A stretch of DNA of 64,000 nucleotides. Source: Rhypophila decipiens. Taxonomy: Eukaryota > Ascomycota > Sordariomycetes > Sordariales > Naviculisporaceae. Made by a program: the position numbers and the translations under genes. Of this stretch, positions 23,254 through 34,239 are shown piece after piece; within the stretch, counting starts at the first letter, position 1, and the number at the start of each line of letters is the position of its first letter. Under the pieces are notes generated by a model, which saw only the letters and a program-made list of their open reading frames with translations, was not told where the DNA came from and did no database searches. Location: the NCBI GenBank assembly GCA_033297075.1, contig MU858170.1, forward strand, positions 1-64,000, read 5' to 3'.

Positions 23254-23787
23254 ATCCTGCCATCTTCAGTATCCAGCTTGAAGACGCCAATCATGGGGAC
23301 GGTCACGACCTTGTCTGGGTTCGTCTCAAAGGAGGCATTGGAAAGGCCCTCGCTGTAAATCGTCCCCTCTGCGGTGATTTCTGCATGCCCAATGACCGGG
23401 TTAGCTGCACGGCATGGAAAGCAAGTGTCCGGACAGACTCACCAGTGCGAGAATGAGAGTGCGAGGTCTTGAGGCCTGGCATTCGCTGAGTGGATGCCTT
23501 GATGTCCTATTGAAGAGAATGAATCACTGTACGGGTAGGTATCTCGTGACCTTGGACTCCTACATTGATGAAGCTGTCCAACCCAGACGTCTTTTGCAAG
23601 CCGCCTTCGTACTCAAGGTCGGCGGCAAGCACTTCACTGAAGCGTGTGTAGTCATATGAGTCGAGGATGCCAAAAACCTATTTCATTCTTAACGTTGCTT
23701 GGAAAAACAGAAGGATGTAGAGGAGATTACTACCTTTGCCACAAAAGCCTCTGCTTGCTCGGGTTTCTGGATTTCTTTACTCGCCAT
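23175..23787 (-). CDS. sdnG: Small SnoaL/NTF2-like protein, norbornene-forming cyclase candidate
   Basis: Four exons fit in frame (23734-23787, 23564-23677, 23443-23506, 23175-23380), giving 145 residues, the size of a single NTF2-like domain. SnoaL-like features are an early FGILDSYDY helix, a GL..FIND segment, the central strand TEITAEGTIYSEG, and the late VVTVPMIGVFKLD...GRIKEMRIYKD pattern. In S. araneosa the corresponding SdnG was reported (from memory, 2022) as the enzyme that catalyses the intramolecular [4+2] reaction forming the norbornene of sordaricin. The same role is inferred here from position and size. Divergent from sdnH. The 3' end is duplicated next to the assembly gap, but the 145-codon frame itself is intact. 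Confidence 0.8.
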
Positions 23788-24250
23788 GGTGATTGCACGG
23801 TATTTGTAATTTTTTGTGCTGTGATGAGTAGATCCTGTTTCAGATATGCTCGAGTGCAGTCTCAAAATGAGAAGTCAAAAACTGGTTTATGTAAAATAGA
23901 ATACTTCAAGGTTGAAAGATCTGATGTGGCCGCCGAATGCCTGACTACAACCTGAATCTATATGCACCTACGGATACAAGAAAAGCCCGTAAAAATGCCG
24001 TATATGGGATGCTGTGAACGGCATCGGACGTACCGGTTTTGGTTGGGCTTTCCAATCTCCGGACAGAAAAGTGGGTCTCGAATAGGACAGGGGTTCAAGT
24101 TTTCTTTTCTTTCTTGAGTGTCAACATGTAACAGTGAAGTGCCCACCTGAGGTAGTCTGCCCTGCATACAAAATAGAATCCTGATTCTGTTTTGGCTGCA
24201 CAATTTGACTGTTATCGTCATTCTTCATCAAACTTCACAATTTCGACATC
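23788..24250. promoter_or_regulatory. Divergent sdnG/sdnH promoter
   Basis: 463 bp between divergent starts. Contains CGG-N5-CCG (CGGACGTACCG) at 24025-24035, an everted/inverted CGG pair of the kind bound by dimeric Zn2Cys6 factors. Such a factor (sdnS) is encoded in the cluster. The binding link is an inference. Confidence 0.5.
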
Positions 24251-26339
24251 ATGGCATTGGCTTCAATCTTTGCCGAGCTCAAGGGCTTGGTCCCGGATCT
24301 CAGCATTGATAGCATCAACTTTCTCTATGTCGGCGGTGGCATTGCTGCAACTTTTGCTGTTTACAGCGCAGTTCTCGTCATCTACCGTCTGTGGTTCCAT
24401 CCTCTTGTGGGCTTCCCCGGACCAAAGCTTCTGGCTGCCACAACTTGGTATGAGACGTATGTTGATCTGGTCCATCGTGACTTTCCCGAGCGGCTAGCGA
24501 GAATACATGAGAAATACGGTAACTTTCACTCCCCTTCCAGCCGACCAAGTTGGTCTTACTAACATCAACACTTTCCAGGACCGATTGTCCGAGTCGCTCC
24601 TCATGAGATTCATGTCAACGATGCCGAGTTTTTCCACACCGTGTTTGCCACCGAGGCAAAACACCGAACCAACATCATTCCTCCCCGTGGTCTCGGTCAG
24701 GAAGGTGAGTCATGGCATTCTCTAAGTGTATAGTGGTAATTCAGTTAGGCTTACGATCAGCACGACACTGCTAGACTCCATCGGTTCAACAAGGTCCCAT
24801 GATATGCACCAACTCCGACGAAAGCCCCTCGACAAGTTCATGGGGCAGCGGAATATCGTACGCCAACAGGCCATGATCCACGAAGAGATCCGGGTTCTCG
24901 ACCAAGCGATGGTGGCGTTGAAAGGAAACGGCAAGCCCGTTCGTCTCGATTGTGTGTTTACATCTTTCACCGGTGACATTGTGGGACGACTCGCCTGCGG
25001 TGAGACGCCCGCTCTTTTGCAGGGCAAGGACTTTAGTCCGGAATGGTAAGCACTGAAGACCCGCTGCCCCGTAACGGGTAGTTGGAATTGAGTTGACATT
25101 AATTCGACTTCTAGGTATGATATGATCCGGGGCGCTGCTCGTATCATCCCAGTCCTGCGTCACTTTCCCCAGGTCGGAGAGTAAGTTCTCAGGTAGTCTA
25201 CAACTGCACGGCATGAGATCTGACGTCCATATCAGGATTACCCAAAAGATGCCAAACTGGCTGGTCCAGACCCTTGTTCCAAGGTCAACAGGATTCCGGG
25301 TTCTGCAGATGGTGAGCCATTCGTACCTTGGATTCGGAAACCACAGTGTTTAACGCACCCTGTTTCCGTAGCTCGGTGCTGAACGTATCGCCCGCATCCG
25401 CGCCGACGTGGCCAACGAAAAGAAGGGGGCCGCCGAGGACGGCGATTCCATGTTCCATCATCTTCTCCGGAGCGATCTCCCAGAGTCGGAAATAGTCTCG
25501 GCTCGTCTGAACGCCGAGGCAACCTCTTTCATGGGCGCCGGCACTTATCCCACAGCTGCGACACTGATTTTTGTGGCGTATTACATCCTGGCAGACCCCA
25601 AGATTGAAGGCCGGTTGAGAAATGACCTGAAAGATGTCATGGCCAATTTTGACCACGAGGTATGTGGACCATTCCAAGTCTGGCTCTAGGTTCCAGCAGC
25701 TGACGAGATAGAATTCAGGTGCCGAACTGGGAGAAACTAGAGCAGGTCGAATATCTCCAAGCGTGCATCAAGGAGGGTCTCCGTCTTCTGCGCTTGTTCC
25801 GACGCAAGGCGCGCATTTCGACCGACCTGGACCTGACATATGGGAATTATGTCATTCCAAAGGGCGTAAGAGACATAACTTATATCCGAGTTGGTTTTGT
25901 GACTGATGCTCACAATTTGCACAGACTCCTGTCAGCCTTTCTCCCTACACGATGCATATCGACCCCGATGTGTTCCCCGAGCCATCCAAGTTCAAGCCGG
26001 AGCGATGGCTGGCCAAGGACTTGGACCCGCGGATGAATCGGAATCTGAACCCGTTTTTGGCCGGCTCGAGGAATTGTATTGGTATGCAGTAAGTATCTCC
26101 CACGCCAGCATCCGAAAACAAACATGGGGACTACGCAGAGACCCGGCTGACGTTGCTATTGTACTACCAGTGCTGCTTGGGCCCAGATGTACCTCATCCT
26201 GGCCACCTTGTTCCGCCCAAATAAGACTTACCGACTCAAGCTGGGGGAGTGCGACGAGTCGGATGTCTATCCAGTGGTGGATAACGAATTCGGCGTTGCC
26301 AAGTACGACTCTCGCGGTCTGAATGCCCTTGTTGTCTGA
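24251..26339 (+). CDS. sdnH: Cytochrome P450 monooxygenase
   Basis: Predicted ER-anchored P450 of sordaricin formation. Nine exons fit in frame (24251-24518, 24579-24704, 24745-25045, 25115-25180, 25236-25311, 25372-25659, 25719-25865, 25925-26088, 26171-26339), giving 534 residues. This is by far the most intron-rich P450 of the window. The N-terminal helix leads into WFHPLVGFPGPKLLA. The I-helix reads GAGTYPTAATL, with Tyr-Pro in place of the usual Glu/Asp-Thr. The ExxR motif is KEGLR, KFKPERW is present, and the haem loop is FLAGSRNCIGM with the ligand near Cys475. The altered I-helix could change proton delivery. Converges on sdnI. Confidence 0.87.
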
Positions 26340-26868
26340 TATGGTGATGGTCTTGTGGGGTAGCCTTTGGGCTTCCGTTAAAGGGGATTGTGGGAAGCTC
26401 GTCGAGTGTAACAATGGTTGGAAGACATGACTGAGTAAAGAATTGTCAGTGTGATGGCCAAGTGCCGGCAACCGGCCTCTCGGGTGGTATATAGAGTATG
26501 CAAAGCAACAAAATGACTGTCTAGAAAAAAAGTGGATACATCATTAGCTTGACCTTCTTTACAATACGGTATTATTGTCCGTTGCTGGTGTCTGAATAGA
26601 TTGGTCCAGCAAAGCTCCATGCGGGTGTGTTATTTCCGTCCGTGATGCATGCCTTACCAGTACAGCTGGTGTTGTCGTTTCTTTGTGTCGAAATTCCAGG
26701 CTTCACGTATAGCAAGGCAAGTATTTAGAACATAACCAACCAGCATCCTGTATTTGGCATTCATCTGACTAAATTTCACACATGAGCTCTAGAGATATTG
26801 TGTATGGCTTCTGACATAATAATGAGCTTCTAACAAGAAAGGCCTTCAGTGACATACTCCTCATATCA
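26340..26868. other. Convergent spacer sdnH/sdnI
   Basis: About 530 bp between the 3' ends of two converging genes. No coding or RNA feature recognised. Confidence 0.5.
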
Positions 26869-28544
26869 TTAGGTTTGAACCACAATGGCAGCCGGTACCT
26901 TCTCTTCCAGTGCAAAATCTGCAACATTGCAAACCCTGGTCACCCGACCGTCGCCATCGATCGTGATAGTCAGGTTGACCGTCTTTTCGGACTCGGCAGC
27001 GCTGTAAGGCGTGGCCGGCTCAACTTCGGCAGAGACGTCAATATCAGTGGGCACAGACTCACTTTCAGCAGTAACGCCCGAAGTATTTTCCACCTTGTCT
27101 TCCGCGCCCATGATCGACTCCACCATCCCCGGTACCGGCTCCTCAACAACGCTCGAACACTCAGTCTTCTCCGACTCCTCCACGCCCGAAGACCACCCAT
27201 CTGAGCCCTTATCTCCGGCGGTAGAAGAAGGGGCACTAGCAATAGCAGTCCCAATATCATCTCCTTCCTCGCGTGGAGAGTCAACCAACCAGTCCAGATT
27301 TGTACTAGAGAACATCCTCCCGCTCTTGACCAGCTCAATATCTACGAGCACCATCTCCTCGACGAGACTTTGGAGCGTGTACTTGGGCTCCCAGCCTAGT
27401 ACCTCCTTGGCCTTGGCCGCCGACCCGAGGAGGTTTTCGTTCTCCACGGGTCGGTAGTATGCTGGGTTGACACGCACGCGGACTCTGCCTGTTCCGACTT
27501 CGGTGCCCATTTCGGATTCATTTTGGCCAGACCATCTGTTGCAAGGAGTCAGAGGACGATCATCATGGTAACGGTAAGCTAGGTAAATGACTCACTCAAT
27601 CTTACTCCCAATGACTTTAAACGCAGCGTCGACAAAATCCCTCACACTCGACGCCTGCCCTGTAGCTAGGACGTAATCACCGCCCTCTGGCTGTTGCAGC
27701 ATCATCCAGATGCCTTCAATGTAGTCCCTGGCGTGGCCCCAGTCTCTAGTGGCATTGAGGTTTCCGAGCTCAAACGAGTCAGACAAACCACATGCTATGA
27801 GGGCTACCTGGGTCGTGATTTTGCGCGTCACAAACGTGGTTCCTCGTCTTGGAGATTCATGGTTGAACAAGATGCCGTTGGAGGCGTGAAAGCCGTACGC
27901 CTCGCGGAAATTGGCCGTTATGGCGTATTGGAAGAGCTTTGACACTGCGTATGGGGAGACAGGCGCAAAGGGCGTGGTTTCGTCTTGCGGGGCGGGCGCT
28001 TCATTTCCAAAAAGCTCCGAGGTAACAGCCTAGTTTTTGTATTAACTTGGCTGACTCTTACTCACCCGAAACATGATGAGAACTTACACTGTAAAACTTG
28101 ACCTTCTTTGCTAGGCCTAGTATTCGCAGCACTTCGAGTAGCCGGAGGGACCCCAGTGCGTTGATGTCGCACGTCAACAGGGGTGTCTGAAACGAGACGG
28201 CCACGTGAGACTGGGCGGCGAGATGGTAAACCTCGTCCACAGTGATGCTGCTCAGGATCTGCATCAGAGTCGCCGAATCGGTCATGTCGCCATAATGCAG
28301 AGTTATGCCCCGACGGAGCGGGTGGCTCAGAAACTGCCGCCTTTGCGAGGATGGCCGCACGAGACCATGGACCTGGTACCCTTTCTCCAAGAGCAGGTCC
28401 ACGAGATATGACCCATCTTGGCCAGTTATTCCTGTTGGTTGGTTCAGAACTGTCAGTACCCAATCGTACGGCCTGGCATCGAGGCTGCGATATCTCACCT
28501 GTGATAAAGGCTGATTTCGGCCTTGGGCTCTCTGCAGTTTCCAT
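26869..28544 (-). CDS. sdnI: GDP-mannose 4,6-dehydratase with C-terminal extension
   Basis: Converts GDP-D-mannose to GDP-4-keto-6-deoxy-D-mannose, the first step toward the 6-deoxyaltrose donor. Four exons fit in frame (28499-28544, 28088-28431, 27596-28029, 26869-27535), giving 496 residues against roughly 350-380 for ordinary GMDs. Extended-SDR features: the nucleotide loop [10 protein letters not shown] formed across intron 1, [23 protein letters not shown], the catalytic SPYAVSK tyrosine/lysine, NHESPRRG, and the late [10 protein letters not shown] and LGWEPK motifs. After [10 protein letters not shown], about 150 residues of acidic, Ser/Val/Glu-rich low-complexity sequence follow. Divergent from the glycosyltransferase gene, which fits a sugar module. 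Confidence 0.92.
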
Positions 28545-29268
28545 GATCCAAGGTTGGGGTTAGAAGAAGAAGTTCCGAAGTAAGTAGGGAGACCGTCAAA
28601 ATCCACTAGAGGTTCGAGCAGATGTGGGTACTGTATGATTTGACAATAAATGAAACAGAGGACCTGATATGCAATCTACAGCTAACACTTTAAAGGGCAG
28701 AAAATCAAGTTGTTATGAGATACACAACAATTATCCAAAAGTCCTTGGCAGAAAAATCCAAGCTTCTGAAATGGGCTTTTCCTAGCCAGCCTGCGAATTC
28801 TTGGTATCCGTATTCGTGTAAGCATGTAACTGGTCCAATACGGTATGCTTATGCTGACTCCGGGGTTTCTTCTCTAGGATGGATACCTCGACTTTGGCAC
28901 TTGCCCAGATTGGTAATTGCACTGCAGGCCTGTACACCCCGTCAGGTCCCACACACAGTCTCACCCTCACTCCGGAACCGGCACACATGATTTTCGATGC
29001 TGCAGGCGCGCACCACTCGGATTTCTCACCCACTCTGGCACACCGTCGATTACCGCTTCCAACGTCCCGACCACAACGCTCCCACGGCCGCCGGAAGACA
29101 CCGAAACACACCATCTGGCGGGACCGTAAACAGTCTATACAGTGTGCTTGTCTGATCCTCTCTCTCGATCCAGCCATGATTATATTTCCCAACTACTGGG
29201 ATCCCCGTGACCTTCCCACTTCGCCCGTCACACAAGTTCTCCAGGGTCCTTACTCAGCATCAGCCAAC
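28545..29268. promoter_or_regulatory. Divergent sdnI/sdnJ intergenic region
   Basis: About 720 bp between divergent starts. The region 28879-29268 stays open in frame with sdnJ, so a longer glycosyltransferase N-terminus (for example from 29167) is possible. The sequence there does not resemble a GT domain and is more likely leader and promoter. Confidence 0.45.
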
Positions 29269-30957
29269 ATGCCCACCAAGCGCCCGTCAGTCCTATTCTT
29301 CACCATCAGCGACTTTGGCTACGTCAACGTCGTGCTCGCCACCATCTGCGAGCTCCTCCGACGGGACCAAGTCGACATTCACATTGCATCGTTTGCACCC
29401 CTGAGGCCCCGGCTCGAAAGTCTGGTCCAGCTGGTCAAAGATGAGACCGACAAGCAGACCTCGGAGCTGGGGTTGCACTTCCACAACCTGGCCGAGTTCC
29501 CCGGGTTTGCTACATGGGCGGCCCAGAGCAAAGACCGGAAAAAGGCCGACGTGCCGCACCCGCCCGGTCGCAATGGCGCCGGCCGGGTGGCCTTGTTGAC
29601 CCTCAAGGCCCTCGCCATCATGAGGCCAGAACAGTACCTCTCATTATTTGACTGGTCAGCGGATCTAACTCGGAAGATTGACCCGTCACTCGTGGTGGTC
29701 GATCCGATCTTACTGCCGGTACATGACATGGCCCGGACGTTGGGTCGAAAATATGCCGTGCTGCACCCATGGAGTGTGGCCGATGGCTTGATTCCGCGGC
29801 AGGGGTGGTGGGCTGAGTATTGGAAGTATCCGGCGTAGGAACCATGTCTTTATTCCACATTGGCAACCTTAACTAATCATTTACTAGCTTCTCAACCGGG
29901 TTCCCGTACCCTCTCCCATGGAGCAAAATCCCGGAAAACATATCTTGCTACCTAGTATCCAAGCAGTGTCACAGCCATCCCAAAGTTCAGGCTTTGAACC
30001 AGGCCAGGTACGCCCACGGAATCAAGCCCGACCCACTGGGCAGTTTTACCCCGTTTTCCGAGGGGGTGCCCCAAATCACGCCTTCTCTCCCGGTGATTGA
30101 CCTGCCGATGAGCATACCACCCAATGTCTTCGACTGTGGGCCTATCCTTGTAGCCGGCCCGCCAATCGAGACAAGTGACCCTGACTTGCTCCACTGGTTG
30201 AAGAAGGCACCTACGGTACTGGTCTCGCTCGGGACGCACTTTGAGGCGTATGCTGAGACGGTGCAAGAGCAAGCCGTTGGTATCCGGATTTTGCTTGCTG
30301 CGAGGCCGGATATTCAGGTCCTGTGGAAGCTCAAACCGGAAGCTACGTCGGAAAAGAGCGGACTGGAGAGTCTAGATTCCATTCTTGGACAGGCGATTCA
30401 GGATGGCCGGGTGCGGATTGAGACCTGGCTGAAGGCAGACCCTGTTGCGATTTTGAGAAGTGGACACATTGTCTGCTCGGTCCATCATGGAGGCGCGAAT
30501 TCGTATTTCGAGGCTACTTGGTACGTTTGTTGTCTCATATCATGCATTTGCTTTGTATGCAACACTGTGGGAAGGCAATAGTGATGGTGATGGTTATGCT
30601 AACTGTGCATGCCGATTTACCAGGGCCGGCGTTCCCCAAATCGTCCTAGCCATGTGGTACGACACGTTTGACTACGCTACAAGGGTCGAGTACCTCGGCA
30701 TTGGGGCTTACGGCAACCGCGAAAAAGGACGCAGCTGTGTGGTTGACAACGACAATTATGTAGCCCCTAATCTGGTGGATGGGGAAGAGTTTGGCACAGC
30801 TTTGCTACGAGTTGTGGGTCAGAACAAGGAAGACTTGGAGGCGCAGGCCATCAAGAAGAAGGCCGCAGAGCTCGGTGAGGTCTGTCGTAGGAGCGGGGGC
30901 CGAGTAAGGTCTGCAGATATTGTTACCGGGCTGTGTCTTGGAGAGGCCGATATCTGA
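29269..30957 (+). CDS. sdnJ: UDP-glycosyltransferase-fold (GT1-like) glycosyltransferase
   Basis: Predicted to transfer 6-deoxy-D-altrose from its GDP donor to the 19-hydroxyl of sordaricin, as shown for S. araneosa SdnJ (from memory). Three exons fit in frame (29269-29834, 29888-30520, 30624-30957), giving 510 residues from the ATG at 29269 (MPTKRPSVLFF). GT-B layout: an N-terminal Rossmann strand SVLFFTISDFGYVN, then VLVSLGTHFEAY in the C-terminal domain. The donor-site motif HHGGANSYFEATWAGVPQI is rebuilt across the last intron, followed by MWYDTFDYA. GT1 enzymes mostly use UDP-sugars, so a GDP-deoxyhexose donor would be unusual. No signal peptide; probably cytosolic. Confidence 0.88.
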
Positions 30958-31317
30958 TTCTTTGGAAATCTATCATACTGTCGACAAATACTAAGGGAAT
31001 ATTTTTCATGGAAGGTTCTGGCTTCTTTCCGAGAATATACCCTGTGTTTTCATTGTCCATCATTACGTGTACTTACCTCGTTACACGTGTATCATTAGCC
31101 CCGCGCCCGGATGTCGATTGGCCCATCAAGCCGGACCTTCCCAATCGGGTAATAATCGGTGTAAACATCCCTGTCTCTTGCCTTGTTATTGGACCTCCAA
31201 CACGACACCCCATCCTTCACTTGAATGCCCCAAAGCAAAGATCAAAGGAAACCCGAGAGCTCATCTAGCGAACACCAGCTACCACAACACAAACACCGTT
31301 TCCTCAGGCAATCGATA
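30958..31317. promoter_or_regulatory. sdnJ-sdnK intergenic region
   Basis: 360 bp holding the sdnJ 3' end and sdnK promoter. A CGG-rich patch at about 31130-31160 is seen. Nothing firm can be assigned. Confidence 0.35.
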
Positions 31318-32430
31318 ATGGTCAAATTCAACGGCGCACATGGGAAAGTGACCGTCTCCTACCTCCGACAAGGCGGATTGAACCCACCAGCCCCAGCACC
31401 CGGAAATGCTTTTACGGGAAAGACAGTGGTAATGACTGGCTGTTCGAGCGGTATTGTATGTATTTTCCCACTCTGGTTACCAACTTGATTTCGAGTCAGT
31501 ATGCTAACTTGTAATTAATAGGGCTTCCAAGCAGCTCTTCAAATTGCCGCTGGAAATCCCAAGCGGCTCATTCTTGGCACAAGAACCCTCTCCAAGGGGG
31601 AAACTACCAAGCAGTCTATTCTCACTACTGTCCCTGCTTTGGACGGTAATGCTGTGGAAATCATCCCCACGGAGTGCAGCGATCTCAATTCAGTCCGCGA
31701 GTTCGTTTCAGCGGTGAAAGAAACCATCGGCACTGGCAGCCTAGACTGCGTGCTTCTCAGTGCCGGAGTTGCATTGCCTACTCGGGAGGTGGTCGCTCTC
31801 GGCCTGGATGAGAATGGCAAAGAGTGGCCGACCACATTCGTAGTCAATGTTTTGGCGCCTGCCTTGTTGGCACTTGAGCTCCTTCCGCTCTTGCAGCGAA
31901 CACCGGGGAGTGTACTCGAGTTTGTGAATTCGATAAGTTACTGCAACGTCACAAGTGAGGATATTGCGCCATTCATGCCCAATCTCGAAGGCCAGAAGGA
32001 TGCCAGCGCGTTGGAGTTCTTCAATGACCCCGAAAGGTGGACCACACAGCGCGCGTACTACGAGGCCAAGTTACTTCTGATGTTTGTCCTGGGTGGTCTT
32101 GTCCAGGACCAGGCGCAAAGTCCGGTCGAGGCGAATAACAAAGTGGTCATGTTGGCGTGTTGTCCGGGACAGTGCAAGACCAATCTGTATAGAGGGTTTG
32201 GAATCGGAGTGAGGACGTTCATGATGGTGTTTAATGCGGTTATTGCGAGGACGGCGGAACAGGGCGCTAGGACGCTGGTCACTGGCTTGCTGAAGGGTGA
32301 CGAGGCGATGGGCAGGATGTGGGTGAATGATGAGTTTGATGATTGGTCGCCTGGAATTACCGAGGAAGAGTGGAATGTTCTGCAGATGAAGGTTTGGATG
32401 GAGGTCAAGGGGTTGTTGGGACGTAGCTAA
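31318..32430 (+). CDS. sdnK: Classical short-chain dehydrogenase/reductase
   Basis: NAD(P)-dependent oxidoreductase proposed to act with SdnI in making GDP-6-deoxy-altrose by reducing the 4-keto group. Two exons fit in frame (31318-31455, 31522-32430), giving 348 residues. The cofactor loop TGCSSGIGFQ is rebuilt at the exon junction. Other features are NSISYCN with the catalytic Ser, and RAYYEAK carrying the YxxxK pair. The protein looks like a classical, retinol-dehydrogenase-type SDR rather than an extended nucleotide-sugar SDR, so a role on the aglycone is an alternative. The ATG at 31318 is the first in a good context. Its 3' end lies 148 bp from that of the convergent sdnL. Confidence 0.85.
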
Positions 32431-32578
32431 TGAAGTTGAACTTCAGCACTGATTATAGCTGCAGCATGTACACGACTTTCTACCTTGCGACACTTTTAGA
32501 ACAACCAATAGATAGACTGAATGTTTATTGACAGAGCAAGACATTTTTCTCAAGTCGAGTTCGTATTCAGTAAGATTC

Positions 32579-33808
32579 TCAAAGAAAACCCCCAATCAAC
32601 CTCACAGTCTTGGACTCTTCGGCTGCCCCCTCGGTCCACAGTACCTGCTCAAACCCCGCCTTCTTCATTCTCCCTTTCCACTCGTGCTCATCAATCAGCG
32701 CATATTCCCGTCCATCTTCAAACGCCCACCAGCCGCCAAAGAAGCCAACGACAATATCCAACCAGCACATCTTTTGCGTCGTCTCGACCAACATCAAGGC
32801 CGCCCCGGGACCGGGCCTTAACAAGCTCTTCAGATTCCTCAGCGTAACATCCAAGTCCTTGGTGGCATGGATACAATTCGTTGAGATAAGACAATCGAAT
32901 TTGGAGAGATATTCCTCCTTGGGCTGCTTCTCAATGTCCAGCACTTGGTATGACATTTTCATGCGACTTTCCTTGCCGGATAGTGGCTTTTTGAATTGTC
33001 GTTTTGCAGCTGCCACCAAGGCGGGAGATATATCCGTAAAGTGGTACTCTATCTCTTGACCTGCATCCGCGGACTGGAAGAGACGCTCGACAAGATGACG
33101 TGTGGTCCCGCCAGTCCCGGCACCGACTTCTAGTACCCTGAATGAACGATCACCAGTAGTAAGGGAGTGATGAGCAGTAACGGCCCCGACCAAAAAGTCA
33201 CCTAGTAACAGAGTCGGTGCACGCAGGAGAGGCCAGAATTCGTACATGTCGTTGAGCAGCTTCTTGTTTCTGGAATTTCCAAAGACCAAGTGCAGAGCGT
33301 CCACTGAACCGGACAGGCAGCCTGCTAGTTGGGAGCCGATGGCGTTTAGCAGCTCGTGGACCACGTCGTGCTGCGGAAAACGGCCGATGAGGGATTGGTA
33401 GAGGGCTGAATATGGGGTTGGGTCTACCGGGATAGCTGTGCGGATGAAGGAGTTATCCGCATCACTGGAGGAAAGGATGAGGTTGCCTTCTTGCTCGAGG
33501 ACTTGGTATAATCGTCCGATGAGCTTTTGGTGACGCAGTGGGATCTCTGGGGGAACCGATGGAACGGGAGCTCCGCCTTGGATCTTGGTGAGGTCAAGAC
33601 CGTTGGCGGCGAATGCCTCGACTATGTAGGCGACTACCAGGCGAGCCTGCAGCGGGTAGACTTCTTTCCAGTAGTCCACGGCTTTGGCAGTCTTTGCCGC
33701 GGCGTCGTAATTGAGACGGATTTCATTGAAGGCATTAGCCATGGGCGAATTGGTGGTGACGGTGATGGTTGCCGGACCTGTCGAGATCTGTTGGAGTGTG
33801 GTCGTCAT
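32579..33808 (-). CDS. sdnL: Trans-acting polyketide C-methyltransferase
   Basis: Predicted to add the alpha-methyl group to the growing chain on the HR-PKS SdnO, which has no CMeT domain of its own. Single exon, 409 residues. The C-terminal half looks like a PKS CMeT domain: motif [20 protein letters not shown] near residue 225, [34 protein letters not shown], and [14 protein letters not shown] near the end. The N-terminal ~170 residues resemble the helical region that precedes CMeT domains in fungal PKSs. The intact SAM motif argues for an active enzyme. Adjacent to the PKS sub-block. Confidence 0.88.
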   Translation of the reverse strand: MTTTLQQISTGPATITVTTNSPMANAFNEIRLNYDAAAKTAKAVDYWKEVYPLQARLVVAYIVEAFAANGLDLTKIQGGAPVPSVPPEIPLRHQKLIGRLYQVLEQEGNLILSSSDADNSFIRTAIPVDPTPYSALYQSLIGRFPQHDVVHELLNAIGSQLAGCLSGSVDALHLVFGNSRNKKLLNDMYEFWPLLRAPTLLLGDFLVGAVTAHHSLTTGDRSFRVLEVGAGTGGTTRHLVERLFQSADAGQEIEYHFTDISPALVAAAKRQFKKPLSGKESRMKMSYQVLDIEKQPKEEYLSKFDCLISTNCIHATKDLDVTLRNLKSLLRPGPGAALMLVETTQKMCWLDIVVGFFGGWWAFEDGREYALIDEHEWKGRMKKAGFEQVLWTEGAAEESKTVRLIGGFL

Positions 33809-34239
33809 CTTGGGGTTTGCGTGTAATGTCAGGTTGAGACTAGAAATTGAATCTTTAAGGGGATACTCGTAGCAATCTAAGTGATCTTAAAGTGTGAAGG
33901 CATGTGTCAGGCCTCACATAAAGCAATAGATGCCCACCGTATGACACCGAGAGTCTGACAGCTGGCACACAAAGACCCTAAGGATTCAGTTCATTAATCC
34001 TTGAACTATGGGTGGCTAAAACCCGCCGGTCCTGCCAGATTCTGAAAAGCCGAGTGATGATCCTTCCCTGTCTTGGCAAATCGTAAGTGATGTACAGCAG
34101 GTTGGCTGAGTGACTCAGATGCGTAAGAGCCATCGCTTTCGGCATTTTTACTAACTCGGGTACATTTGATAGGATTATATGAATGTAAAGCTTGGAGATG
34201 GTGTTACGATGGAAAACAATCTTTGTGCGGCCCGGCCAA
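33809..34239. other. Intergenic region upstream of sdnL
   Basis: 430 bp that should contain the sdnL promoter and the 3' end of the acyltransferase gene. No further feature recognised. Confidence 0.45.

Noticed and set aside
28879..29268. 130-codon N-terminal extension of the glycosyltransferase
   Set aside because: In frame with an ATG, but its sequence is unlike a GT-B N-terminus and it crosses what looks like promoter/leader DNA; the start at 29269 gives a proper first Rossmann strand.
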